A DNA stretch of 64,000 nucleotides from Radicibacter daui (lineage in GTDB: Bacteria; Pseudomonadota; Alphaproteobacteria; Radicibacterales; Radicibacteraceae): the NCBI GenBank assembly GCA_030657355.1, contig CP131056.1, positions 1,694,501 to 1,758,500 of the forward strand. Reading direction: 5' to 3'. Below, piece by piece: positions 44,661 to 55,053 of the stretch (positions are counted from its first letter, which is position 1; every line of letters begins with the position of its first letter). A program made the position numbers and the translations under genes. The notes beneath the pieces are model-generated. The model saw only the letters and a list, made by a program, of their open reading frames with translations. It made no database searches and was not told the origin of the DNA.

Positions 44661-46187
44661 ATGAGAGACCAGGTCATGCAAACATCGCTCCCCCGTTCCC
44701 GCCCGCAAGTCCGGCGGCACGCGGTGGCCGCCGTGGCAGCGCAGCCCGTGCCGAACTGGCTGGCAGCGGCCCTGGCGCTGGCCATGCTGACGCTTGTCGC
44801 GCTGATGGCGCCGGGCGTCCGGGCCCAGCCGGCAGGGGCGCCGGTCAGCTTTGCCGATCTGGCCGAGAAGCTGCTGCCCGCGGTGGTCAATATCTCTTCA
44901 AGCCAGGTGCTGAACCCGGAAGATCGCGGCCCCGATATGCCGCAGTTCCCGCCGGGCTCCCCGTTTGAGGAGTTCTTCAAGGATTACATGGACAAGAACG
45001 CCCCGGCGCGCCCGCAACGGGCCACCTCGCTGGGGTCGGGCTTCGTCATCGACCCGTCGGGCCTCATCGTCACCAACAACCATGTGATCGATGGCGCCGA
45101 CGAGATCACCGTCATCCTGCAGGATGACACCAACCTGAAGGCCGAGCTGGTCGGCAAGGATGACCGCACCGATCTTGCGCTGCTGCGTGTCAAGCCCAGC
45201 AAGCCGCTGCCTTCGGTCAAGTTTGGCGACAGCGATGCCACCCGCATCGGCGACTGGGTGCTGGCCATCGGCAATCCGTTCGGCCTTGGCGGTACGGTGA
45301 CGAGCGGCATTCTTTCCGCCCGTTCCCGCAGCATCAACAATGAGGCGCTGGTCGACTTCCTGCAGACGGATGCCGCCATCAACCGCGGCAATTCCGGTGG
45401 CCCGCTCTTCAACCTCAAGGGCGAAGTGATCGGCATCAACACCGCGATCTTCTCTCCCTCCGGCGGTTCGGTCGGTATCGGCTTCTCGGTGCCGTCCAAC
45501 ATTGCGTCGGTGGTGGTCGAGCAGCTCAAGGATTATGGCCGCACCCGTCGCGGCTGGCTGGGTGTGCGCATTCAGGACGTGACGCCGGAAATCGCCGAAA
45601 GCCTGAAGCTGGATAGCCCGCGCGGCGCCCTGATTGCCGATGTAACGGCAGGCGGCCCGGCGGAGGAAGCCGGCCTCAAGGCGGGTGACGTGGTACTCAG
45701 CTTCGACGGCAAGCCGGTGCCGGAGATGAAGCGCCTGCCGCGTCTCGTTGCCGAGACGCAGATCGGCCGGACCGCGGATCTGGAATACTGGCGCGACGGC
45801 AAGTCCAACAAGGTCAAGGTCAAGGTCGGCGATCTTGAAGAGGCCATGAAGACCGGTCTGGTGGCCGGCGGCGAGAGCGATGATGGCGGCCAGGTGCGCC
45901 TTGCCGGCATGACGCTCGCCCCGCTCAGCGATGACCTCAAGGACAAGTACGAGGTTCCCGACGGCACCGAGGGTGTGGTCGTGACCGACGTCGATGCCAA
46001 GAGCGACGCCTTTGAAAAGGGCGTGCGGGCCGGCGACATTGTGCGCGAGGTGAAGAACGAGAAGGTCGCCACCCCGCAGGATGTGTCCAAGCTGTTTGCC
46101 CAGGCCAAGGAGGAGGGGCGCAAGTCCGTGCTCGTCCTGATCAGCCGCCAGGGCGACATGCGCTTCGTGCCGCTGGCGGTGGAATAA
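44661..46187 (+). CDS. Periplasmic serine protease DegP/MucD
   Basis: 508 residues. Signal anchor WLAAALALAMLTLVALMAPGVRAQ near residues 30-54. The trypsin-like domain carries His in IVTNNHVIDGAD, Asp in DRTDLALLRV and Ser in INRGNSGGPLF. Two PDZ domains follow (RGWLGVRIQDVTPEI..., and a second one after GMTLAPLSDD). Degrades misfolded envelope proteins. It follows hflKC on the same strand, a common grouping. Terminator after its stop. Confidence 0.95.
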   Translation: MRDQVMQTSLPRSRPQVRRHAVAAVAAQPVPNWLAAALALAMLTLVALMAPGVRAQPAGAPVSFADLAEKLLPAVVNISSSQVLNPEDRGPDMPQFPPGSPFEEFFKDYMDKNAPARPQRATSLGSGFVIDPSGLIVTNNHVIDGADEITVILQDDTNLKAELVGKDDRTDLALLRVKPSKPLPSVKFGDSDATRIGDWVLAIGNPFGLGGTVTSGILSARSRSINNEALVDFLQTDAAINRGNSGGPLFNLKGEVIGINTAIFSPSGGSVGIGFSVPSNIASVVVEQLKDYGRTRRGWLGVRIQDVTPEIAESLKLDSPRGALIADVTAGGPAEEAGLKAGDVVLSFDGKPVPEMKRLPRLVAETQIGRTADLEYWRDGKSNKVKVKVGDLEEAMKTGLVAGGESDDGGQVRLAGMTLAPLSDDLKDKYEVPDGTEGVVVTDVDAKSDAFEKGVRAGDIVREVKNEKVATPQDVSKLFAQAKEEGRKSVLVLISRQGDMRFVPLAVE

Positions 46188-46215
46188 TCCCGCGCCAGGG
46201 ACCGGAATGAAGAAA

Positions 46216-46251
46216 GGGCCGCCGGATCACTCCGGCGGCCCTTTTGTCTTT
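46216..46251 (+). terminator. Rho-independent terminator after the DegP-type protease
   Basis: GGGCCGCCGGA pairs with TCCGGCGGCCC around four bases, followed by TTTTGTCTTT. Confidence 0.88.
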
Positions 46252-46259
46252 CAGTCCGA

Positions 46260-46868
46260 TTAGAGGATCTGCGAGCGGATCGCCTTGATGAGCTCCGAGG
46301 CGAAGGCAGCATCCAGTGGCTCATGGCCGGCGAGCAGCCGGTACCAGAGCGCACCCAGTACAAGGTCCAGTGTCATCTCCAGGTCGGCCTGCGGCACCGG
46401 GCGCGGGGTTGCTGTGCGGATGATCTCCGCCAGCATCTTGCGCCGGGGTTTGATGAAGCGGTCGCGAAAGTGCTGGCGGAAGACCTCGTCCAGCTGCGCA
46501 TCCGCCATCATGCCCTGCAGCAGGGCGCGGGCATCGCCGCCAGCTGCAGCAACAATGGCCCTCATATAGGTGCCAAGCTCCATCAGGCAGCCTTCCGGCG
46601 CCATGAAGCGGCTTTCGGACTCCATTACCAGCGCTTCGGCCACTATTTCACCGCGCGAGCGGTAGCGGCGGTAGATGCTGGTCTTGGCGACGCCGGCCGT
46701 TGCCGCCACCCGCTCGATGGAAACACGCGCATAACCCTCGCTACGGGCGATCTCCAGCGCGGCGGCAAAGATGCGTGCATCCAGATCGCTGTCGCGGGGG
46801 CGTCCGGCAGGGCGCGAGGTTTCCTTTTCCGCGGCGGGCAAAATGGCGGGGGTCTTGACGTCGGTCAT
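46260..46868 (-). CDS. TetR-family transcriptional regulator
   Basis: 202 residues. N-terminal HTH LDARIFAAALEIARSEGYARVSIERVAATAGVAKTSIYRRYRSRGEIVAEAL is classic TetR. The C-terminal ligand domain resembles TetR_C_16 type members. ATG 46868 has GGAAAAAC upstream. A palindrome at 46885-46904 lies between it and the divergent SDR, so it probably represses both. Confidence 0.93.
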   Translation of the reverse strand: MTDVKTPAILPAAEKETSRPAGRPRDSDLDARIFAAALEIARSEGYARVSIERVAATAGVAKTSIYRRYRSRGEIVAEALVMESESRFMAPEGCLMELGTYMRAIVAAAGGDARALLQGMMADAQLDEVFRQHFRDRFIKPRRKMLAEIIRTATPRPVPQADLEMTLDLVLGALWYRLLAGHEPLDAAFASELIKAIRSQIL

Positions 46869-46884
46869 TGTTTTTCCTAAATAC

Positions 46885-46904
46885 GATACGGTACGTAGCG
46901 TATC
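46885..46904. promoter_or_regulatory. Candidate TetR operator
   Basis: GATACG and GCGTATC half-sites flank GTACGTA in the 63-base gap between divergent tetR and SDR genes; TAC/GTA dyads of this type are typical TetR-family operators. Confidence 0.6.
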
Positions 46905-46931
46905 TAAATATTCCCGGTGAGGCAATTCATC

Positions 46932-47675
46932 ATGAGCGAGCAAGCACGCTTCGTCATTATCGGAGGCACGTCGGGTGTGGGGCTGGCCACAGCGGCGGCG
47001 GCCTGTGGACGGGGCAGCCGAGTGGTGATCGCCGGCCGCGACCCGCAAAAGCTGGCAACGGCGCTGGACCAGTTGCAGGCACATGCCGTGGAGGCCGATG
47101 CTGTTAGCGGAGAGGCTGTCGATGCCGGTGATCCGGTGGCTCTGGCCGGCTTCATGGCGAGGGTTGGCCCGTTCGACCATCTCATCCTCGCCGCTTCCGG
47201 CGGCAAGGGGGCGGGGCCCTTTGCCGAGATTGCGGAAGCCGATCTGCGAAAGGGCTTCGATGCCAAGTTCTGGGTACACTGGCACGCTGCCCGGGCCGCG
47301 TTGCCTTATCTGGCTGAGCGCGGATCCATTACCTTCGTGACTGCCGCTTCCGCCCGTATGGCGGCGCCCGGAACCTCCGGCCTTGCCGCCATCAATGCCG
47401 CCATCGCCGGCATGGTGCCGGTGCTGGCCCGCGAACTGGCGCCAAGACGCGTCAACACGATCTCGCCGGGCGTGATCGACACCGCCTGGTGGGATCAGCA
47501 GGCGCCTGCCATGAAGGAGGCGATCTTCGCCGGCGCCAGCGCCGGGGCGCCGGTCGGGCGTGTCGGGCAGGCGGGGGAAGTGGCAGAAGCCATTCTGGCT
47601 TTGGCGCTCAACGGCTTCATCACCGGCGCCCTGCTCGATATCGATGGCGGATTGCGGTTGGGAGCGCCGGCCTGA
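46932..47675 (+). CDS. SDR-fold protein lacking the YxxxK pair
   Basis: 247 residues. The N-terminal TGxxxGxG-like motif reads IIGGTSGVGLATA, followed by the Rossmann fold and a catalytic Ser region TAASARMAAPG. Where short-chain dehydrogenases have YxxxK, this reads LAAIN (in SGLAAINAAIAG), so both catalytic Tyr and Lys are missing. The C-terminal NTISPGVIDTAWW and ITGALLDIDGGL are normal. Divergent from and probably controlled by TetR. It might bind NAD(P)H or a ligand without normal SDR chemistry. Confidence 0.85.
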   Translation: MSEQARFVIIGGTSGVGLATAAAACGRGSRVVIAGRDPQKLATALDQLQAHAVEADAVSGEAVDAGDPVALAGFMARVGPFDHLILAASGGKGAGPFAEIAEADLRKGFDAKFWVHWHAARAALPYLAERGSITFVTAASARMAAPGTSGLAAINAAIAGMVPVLARELAPRRVNTISPGVIDTAWWDQQAPAMKEAIFAGASAGAPVGRVGQAGEVAEAILALALNGFITGALLDIDGGLRLGAPA

Positions 47676-47696
47676 GGCCGGCACTCCACCATTTCC

Positions 47697-48593
47697 TCAA
47701 GCGGTGACGAATTCGTCCCGGTGGTAACCCTGCGCATAGAGCAGGCCGGTGAGATCGGCATGGTCAAGCCGGTGGTTGGCAGAGGTCGCCACTGTCGGCT
47801 TGGCATGAAACGCAATGCCAAGCCCGGCCGCCATCAGCATCGGCAGATCATTGGCGCCGTCACCCACCGTCAGTGTCAGACGGTTTTCGATCCCCAGACG
47901 GGCCACTTCATGATTGAGCGTCTCGAGCTTGGTATTCTTGTCGAGGATCGGCTCCACCACCCCGCCGGTCAGGCGCCGGCCTTCGATGATGAAATCATTG
48001 GCCCGGTCCTCATGGAAGCCGCAGCGCGCGGCAACGCGGCTGGTAAAGAACTTGAAACCGCCGGAAACCAGCACGCAGTGGGCACCGTTCTGGCGCATGG
48101 TACGCACCAGCACCTCGGCGCCGCCGGTCAGTTCTACATCCTGATAGGCTTCTTCCAGCGCTGACACCGGCAGACCTTCCAGCATCGCCACGCGCTCGCG
48201 CAGGGCATCATGGAAGTCGATCTCGCCATTCATCGCGCGGGCAGTGATGGCGGCCACCTTGTCCTTGAGGCCGCAGAAGGCCGCCAGCTCGTCCAGTGTC
48301 TCGCTGGTAACGATGGTGCTGTCCATGTCAGCCAGCAGCAGCTTCTTGCGCCGGCCCTCGATCTTCTGGGCGATAACGTCTACCGGCATGCCGGCGAGCG
48401 CCTGCCGTGCCGGCCCGATGACCGCTTCCGGCACCGGCCCGACATAGGGCAGGTCCACCACACGGCCTTCCTCCAGCCAGTCCGGCAGGCCGAAATCCGC
48501 GCCGCAAGTCGCAAGGCTCATGCGCGCGGCATCGAGATGCGCCTGGGTCAGCAGTTCGGGTTCGGCGGCAATCAGGGTGAGGCAGGAGGGCAT
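47697..48593 (-). CDS. serB: Phosphoserine phosphatase
   Basis: Last step of serine biosynthesis. 298 residues, HAD fold. Catalytic DMDSTIV, Thr/Ser motif LVSGGFKFFT, Lys region DKNTKLETL and GDGANDLPML. An N-terminal ACT-like region of about 80 residues precedes, as in bacterial SerB. ATG 48593 with GGAGA upstream. Divergent from miaA. Confidence 0.96.
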   Translation of the reverse strand: MPSCLTLIAAEPELLTQAHLDAARMSLATCGADFGLPDWLEEGRVVDLPYVGPVPEAVIGPARQALAGMPVDVIAQKIEGRRKKLLLADMDSTIVTSETLDELAAFCGLKDKVAAITARAMNGEIDFHDALRERVAMLEGLPVSALEEAYQDVELTGGAEVLVRTMRQNGAHCVLVSGGFKFFTSRVAARCGFHEDRANDFIIEGRRLTGGVVEPILDKNTKLETLNHEVARLGIENRLTLTVGDGANDLPMLMAAGLGIAFHAKPTVATSANHRLDHADLTGLLYAQGYHRDEFVTA

Positions 48594-48750
48594 GGGCCGT
48601 TCTCCGGCGGTTGCAGTGGGTGGGGCGGCGACCTTACTAGGGACGCAGGCGGCGGGCAAAGGGTTGCCAAGCCCTTGCCGCGAATGGCTGCCATCCGCTT
48701 TCCGAGAATAGCGCTTGGCAGCCCGCCCGGCGCACGGAATAACGGGCCTC

Positions 48751-49707
48751 ATGACGGATCTTTTGCCCACCGCCACCATTCTCGTGATCGCAGGCCCGAC
48801 GGCGAGCGGCAAGTCCGCGGCTGCGCTGGAACTGGCTACCGCGCTGAACGGCACCATCATCAATGCCGATGCGCTGCAGGTTTATGACGGTATCCCGGTG
48901 TTGAGTGCGGCGCCGACGGCCGGCGAAATGGCGGCTGTGCCGCACCGGCTTTATGGCGCCCTGCCGCCGGAAGAGGCCTGTTCGGCCGGCCGCTGGCGCG
49001 CCCTTGCCATCGAGGCCATCTCGGCGGTGCTGGCCGAGGGAAGGGTACCGATGCTGGTTGGCGGCACCGGCCTTTATCTGCGCGCGCTCATTGAAGGCAT
49101 CGTCGAGATACCGCCGGTGCCGGCCGAGGTGCGCACCGGGGCCGAGGGGCTTCTGGCCGGGCTCGGCGGGGCAGCCTTTCGCCAGCGGCTGGGAGAACTG
49201 GACCCCGAAGCCGCCGGGCGTCTGCATGACAATGACCGCCAGCGCCTGATCCGGGCGTTCGAGATTGTCACGGCAACTGGCCGCACGCAGGGTGACTGGC
49301 AGCGCGAGATGCACCAGCGCCCGCCAGGGGGCTGGTGTTTCGATATCGGATTGCTGCTGCCGGAGCGCGACTGGCTCTATGAGCGCTGCGACCGCCGCTT
49401 TGGCGCCATGCTTGCCGCGGGGGCGGAAGAAGAGGTGAGGGCGCTGCTGGAACGCGGGCTCGATCCCGACCTGCCGGCCATGAAGGCGGTGGGCGTTCCG
49501 GAACTGGCGGCGTATCTGCGAGGAGAGGCCAGCCGGCAGGAGGCTGCGGCCCGTGCGCAGCAGGCCACCCGAAATTATGCAAAACGGCAGCTTACCTGGC
49601 TGCGCAACCAGATGAAGCCGGGGCCAGGTCGCCGCATCTTCTGTGCGCAGGATGCTGCCAGCCTCAGCGCCACCTTCCGCCGCCTGGCGACGGGAAACGG
49701 TGCCTGA
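48751..49707 (+). CDS. miaA: tRNA dimethylallyltransferase
   Basis: Adds dimethylallyl to A37 of tRNAs reading U-starting codons. 318 residues. P-loop IAGPTASGKSAAALELA, then INADALQVYDGIPVLSAAPT, VGGTGLYLRAL and the tRNA-binding TRNYAKRQLTWLRNQ. Start at ATG 48751 (MTDLLPTATILV). Confidence 0.96.
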   Translation: MTDLLPTATILVIAGPTASGKSAAALELATALNGTIINADALQVYDGIPVLSAAPTAGEMAAVPHRLYGALPPEEACSAGRWRALAIEAISAVLAEGRVPMLVGGTGLYLRALIEGIVEIPPVPAEVRTGAEGLLAGLGGAAFRQRLGELDPEAAGRLHDNDRQRLIRAFEIVTATGRTQGDWQREMHQRPPGGWCFDIGLLLPERDWLYERCDRRFGAMLAAGAEEEVRALLERGLDPDLPAMKAVGVPELAAYLRGEASRQEAAARAQQATRNYAKRQLTWLRNQMKPGPGRRIFCAQDAASLSATFRRLATGNGA

Positions 49708-49798
49708 CATAGGCGGGGCTGGTTTTTGATCAAGAGGTGGTGTTGAAATTTAATGACAAAAAATTATCTTCATTCTTTGCGATTGTTTGCAATTTGGG

Positions 49799-49827
49799 TT
49801 GACCCGTTCCCGGGACCGAACTAGGTT
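49799..49827 (+). promoter_or_regulatory. Candidate ilvI promoter
   Basis: TTGACC (49799-49804), 17-base spacer, TAGGTT (49822-49827), preceded by an AT-rich stretch from 49741. The transcribed leader then holds several hairpins (for example CAGCCCCTG-tccgt-CAGGGGCTG at about 49836-49858). Confidence 0.5.
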
Positions 49828-49962
49828 CGCCAATGCAGCCCCTGTCCGTCAGGGGCTGTGCCATTTGTGCCGGGCAGAAGCCCGGAAAACTGGCACTTTC
49901 CCAACCCTTACGGAGAAATCCGGGGGCCCCTGGCAGGGGTCCGACCGTTCTTTTGAGGAAAC

Positions 49963-51738
<1,776 letters not shown>

Positions 51739-51854
51739 GGCCTTCTTTTCTCTGCATGCTTCAAGCCCGGGATGCCGCCCGCTGACGGTGCGGCATCCTG
51801 CGGCGGGCCTTCCGGCCTTTCCCCGCCTCCCGCTTCAAGAGAGCGACGACAAAA

Positions 51855-52397
51855 ATGATCCAGCCGCCCTCAGTCTATGAGTTCCAGCACAACGAAGAGC
51901 GCATCAACCGCCACACCATCAGTGTGCTGGTCGATAACGAACCGGGCGTTCTTGCCCGTGTCATCGGCCTCTTCTCCGGCCGCGGGTACAATATCGAGAG
52001 CCTCACCGTGAGTGAGGTCGACCATGCCGAGCATCTCTCGCGCATAACCATCGTCACCAGCGGTACGGCGATGATCGTCGAACAGATCAAGGCGCAACTG
52101 GACCGCCTGGTTCCGGTGCACAAGGTGCGCGACCTGACGCTGGAAGCCGTGCATATCGAGCGTGAACTGGCGCTCATCAAGATCGTCTCCACCGGCGAGC
52201 GCCGGGTCGAGGCGCTGCGCATGGCCGATATCTTCAAGGCCCGCGTGGTGGATGCGACGCTGGAGAGCTTCGTCTTCGAATTCACCGGCACCAGTGCCGA
52301 GCAGGATGACTTTGCCAGCCTGATGCGGCCGCTCGGGCTGGTGGAGATTGTCCGTACCGGCGTGGTTGCCATCGGTCGCGGCACCGCGACTCTTTGA
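51855..52397 (+). CDS. ilvH: Acetolactate synthase small (regulatory) subunit
   Basis: 180 residues. N-terminal ACT domain (ISVLVDNEPGVLARVIGLFSGRGYNIESLTV) and the C-terminal ALS_ss domain (RRVEALRMADIFKARVVDA). Gives valine feedback control to the large subunit. It follows ilvI by about 115 bases. Confidence 0.97.
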   Translation: MIQPPSVYEFQHNEERINRHTISVLVDNEPGVLARVIGLFSGRGYNIESLTVSEVDHAEHLSRITIVTSGTAMIVEQIKAQLDRLVPVHKVRDLTLEAVHIERELALIKIVSTGERRVEALRMADIFKARVVDATLESFVFEFTGTSAEQDDFASLMRPLGLVEIVRTGVVAIGRGTATL

Positions 52398-52427
52398 CAC
52401 CAAATCGGCCGGTTGCCGCATGACAGA

Positions 52428-52459
52428 CACCCCGGCGGGTCTCCCGCCGGGGTGTTTTT
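52428..52459 (+). terminator. Rho-independent terminator after ilvH
   Basis: CACCCCGGCGGG pairs with CCCGCCGGGGTG, followed by TTTTT. A textbook terminator. Confidence 0.92.
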
Positions 52460-52463
52460 GCAT

Positions 52464-52822
52464 TCATGCATATCCGGTAGCGCCGGACATCCACAAAAAT
52501 GACGGCGCGCCCTGAGCGCATTACGTGCGCCATTGCAAAGCTGTTCAATTGTAAGGGCGCTTGTAACATTCCCCGGAATCAGGTGGTTGCGGCCAATTCG
52601 CAGATTCTGGTCGCCTACGCTCGCAGGCCGGAGCCAGCCTTTGTGACAGTGCGATTTGATAAACTTGTCATGTCGCTGTCACGTAACTGCAATAGACCGG
52701 GTGGTAGTTGGAGCGGGCAACGCGGGGACGCCCTTCGCTTCGGAGGGAGCCTTAAAGAGCTTTTTTCGAAGAAGGCCGTTGCTGAGCCAGAAAAGTCTCA
52801 CGACTAACGCAAAGAGGAAGAA
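52464..52822 (+). promoter_or_regulatory. pstS upstream region with PHO box
   Basis: Near 52665-52693 lie TTGTCAT, CTGTCAC and CTGCAAT, spaced 11 bases apart with 4-base spacers (GTCG, GTAA). This matches the PhoB-binding PHO box consensus (CTGTCAT repeats). It places the operon under PhoB control during phosphate limitation. Nothing else of note in this gap of about 360 bases. Confidence 0.8.
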
Positions 52823-53878
52823 ATGCGCTCTCTCTCCAGCCTCGTTCGCACCGCCGCCGCCGGCGTTGCCTTCGCTGCGATGTCCGTGTCCGCGGCGCAC
52901 GCCGACACCATCACCGGCGCCGGTTCCACCTTCATCTACCCGGTTCTCTCCCAGTGGGCCCAGGGTTACTCGAAGGCCACCGGTACCGACGTGAACTACC
53001 AGGCCATCGGCTCCGGCGGCGGTCTCAAGCAGCTCGATGCCAAGACGGTGACCTTCGCGGCTTCCGACAAGCCGCTGTCGGGCGACGACCTGAAGAGCAA
53101 GGGTTACGTGCAGTGGCCGATGGTTGCTGGCGCGATCGTTCCGGTCGTGAATGTTACCGGCATCGCCGCCGGCGACATCACCCTCAATGGTGACGTGCTG
53201 GCCAAGATCTTCATGAAGAAGATCACCAAGTGGAACGACCCGGCGATCCTCGCGCTGAACCCGAACCTCAAGATCGGCGATCAGGCCATCACCGTCGTGC
53301 ATCGCTCCGACGGATCGGGCACCACCTTCAACTTCACCGACTACCTGTCCAAGGTCAGCCCGGAGTGGAAGTCTGAAGTCGGTTCCTCCACCGAAGTGAA
53401 GTGGCCGATCGGTATCGGTGGCAAGGGCAACGCTGGCGTCGCCCAGTACGTCCAGACCGTTCCGGGTTCCATCGGTTACGTCGAGTATGCCTACGCCACC
53501 CAGAACAAGCTGGCCTACACCAAGCTTGTGAACGCCAACGGCAAGACCGTCGAGCCGACTGGCGAGACCTTCAAGGCCGCTGCTGAAGGCGCTGACTACG
53601 GCAGCGTCCCGGGTTACGGCCTCATCATGACCAATCAGCCGGGCGACAAGAGCTGGCCGATCATGGCGACCACCTTCGTGCTGACCTATGCCCAGCCGCA
53701 GGACAAGGCTGCCACCAGCTCTGCCCTGAAGTTCTTCGACTGGGTCTTCAAGAACGGTGAAGCCGACGCCACCAAGCTCGACTACCTGTCGATGCCGGAA
53801 AGCGTTGCTGCCCTGATCGAAAAGACCTGGGCCACCGAGATCAAGGACAGCGGCGCCGCAGTCTGGCCGGCAATGTAA
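52823..53878 (+). CDS. pstS: Phosphate ABC transporter binding protein
   Basis: 351 residues. Signal peptide MRSLSSLVRTAAAGVAFAAMSVSAAHA with AHA-D cleavage. Mature protein starts with TITGAGSTFIYPVLSQWAQGY and has VVHRSDGSGTTFNFTDYL, the phosphate-binding loops. Downstream of a PHO box. Followed by an intercistronic hairpin before pstC. Confidence 0.97.
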   Translation: MRSLSSLVRTAAAGVAFAAMSVSAAHADTITGAGSTFIYPVLSQWAQGYSKATGTDVNYQAIGSGGGLKQLDAKTVTFAASDKPLSGDDLKSKGYVQWPMVAGAIVPVVNVTGIAAGDITLNGDVLAKIFMKKITKWNDPAILALNPNLKIGDQAITVVHRSDGSGTTFNFTDYLSKVSPEWKSEVGSSTEVKWPIGIGGKGNAGVAQYVQTVPGSIGYVEYAYATQNKLAYTKLVNANGKTVEPTGETFKAAAEGADYGSVPGYGLIMTNQPGDKSWPIMATTFVLTYAQPQDKAATSSALKFFDWVFKNGEADATKLDYLSMPESVAALIEKTWATEIKDSGAAVWPAM

Positions 53879-53916
53879 TGTCCTCCGGTTTTCCGGATGT
53901 GAGTTAAGTCGTTGAT

Positions 53917-53942
53917 GCGGTGCCCGGTCCGCCGGGCACCGC
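53917..53942 (+). terminator. Intercistronic hairpin between pstS and pstC
   Basis: GCGGTGCCCGG pairs with CCGGGCACCGC around four bases, then ATTATT. No long T-tract, so a partial terminator or mRNA-stabiliser that raises pstS over pstC is likely. Confidence 0.6.
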
Positions 53943-54024
53943 ATTATTCTGTTCTGAAGCCGGGAAGGCGTGTAGTTTCGCGCCGGCGCCGGCGGACGGC
54001 CTCTGCCAAGAGCGGATTGAACGC

Positions 54025-55050
54025 ATGGACGCCACAACCTTCAAGCGCCCACCGACGGAGGACGCCATCATAGGCACTTCGCTTCCAAGCTCTGCCGTGG
54101 TTGAAAGCTCGCCCGCTGTTACGCTCAAGCGGGGAGCCAGCCTGCCGGACAAACTGTTTATCGGCGGCTCGCGCATCCTCGGCGCAGCGTTGATTGCCCT
54201 GCTGTTCGGCATCATGGCCGTTCTGGTGTTCGAAAGCTGGCCCTCCCTCAAGGAGTTCGGCTTCGGCTTCATCACCTCCAGCGAGTGGGATCCTGTCGAA
54301 GAGCATTTCGGTGCGTTCCCGGCGATTGTCGGTACGCTGGTAAGTTCGGTTATCGCCCTGATCGTGGCCGTGCCGGTTTCCTTCGGCATCGCCGTTTTCG
54401 TCAACGAGATCGTGCCGCCACGCGTGGGCGTGGTGATTGCCCGCCTTATCGAACTGATGGCCGGCATCCCCAGCATCATCTACGGCATGTGGGGCCTGCT
54501 GGTGTTCGCCCCCTTCATGGCAGCGCATGTCCAGCCGGTGGTGATCGAGGCCTTTGACGGCGTGCCGATCCTCGGCACCCTCTTTGGCCCGCCGCCCATC
54601 GGCATCGGCATGATGACGGCCGGCCTTATCCTTTCCTTCATGGTGCTGCCGCTTATCACCGCCGTCATGCGCGATGTGTTCAGCGCCGTGCCAACCGTGG
54701 TGCGCGAAGCGGCCTACGGCCTTGGCGCGACGCGCTGGGAGGTGGTCCGGCTGGTGCTCGTGCCCTACACCAAGGTAGGCTTGATCGGCGGCGTCATCCT
54801 CGGCTTCGGTCGTGCGCTGGGCGAGACGATGGCCGTCACCTTCGTGATCGGTAACGCGCACGAGCTTTACGCCTCGCTCTTCATGCCCGGCACGTCCATC
54901 TCCGCCACCATCGCCAACGAGTTCAGCGAGGCGACCGGCGAGATGTATTCCTCCGCGCTCATGGAGCTCGGCCTGATCCTCTTCGCCATCACCGTCGTGG
55001 TGCTGGTGATCTCCCGCCTGCTTATGGGCGGCATGCGCAAGAAGGGCTGA
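54025..55050 (+). CDS. pstC: Phosphate ABC transporter permease PstC
   Basis: 341 residues from ATG 54025, about six membrane helices. The conserved FGFITSSEWDPVEEHFGAFPAIVGTL and EAAYGLGATRWEVVRLVLVP (EAA loop) are typical. Partner of PstA in the high-affinity phosphate channel. Confidence 0.95.
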   Translation: MDATTFKRPPTEDAIIGTSLPSSAVVESSPAVTLKRGASLPDKLFIGGSRILGAALIALLFGIMAVLVFESWPSLKEFGFGFITSSEWDPVEEHFGAFPAIVGTLVSSVIALIVAVPVSFGIAVFVNEIVPPRVGVVIARLIELMAGIPSIIYGMWGLLVFAPFMAAHVQPVVIEAFDGVPILGTLFGPPPIGIGMMTAGLILSFMVLPLITAVMRDVFSAVPTVVREAAYGLGATRWEVVRLVLVPYTKVGLIGGVILGFGRALGETMAVTFVIGNAHELYASLFMPGTSISATIANEFSEATGEMYSSALMELGLILFAITVVVLVISRLLMGGMRKKG

Positions 55051-55053
55051 GCG

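Noticed and set aside
49836-49962. Possible branched-chain leader peptide and attenuator before ilvI
   Set aside because: The only ATG frame in the leader is not rich in Leu, Ile or Val and runs into ilvI out of phase. Hairpins are present, but no terminator T-tract.
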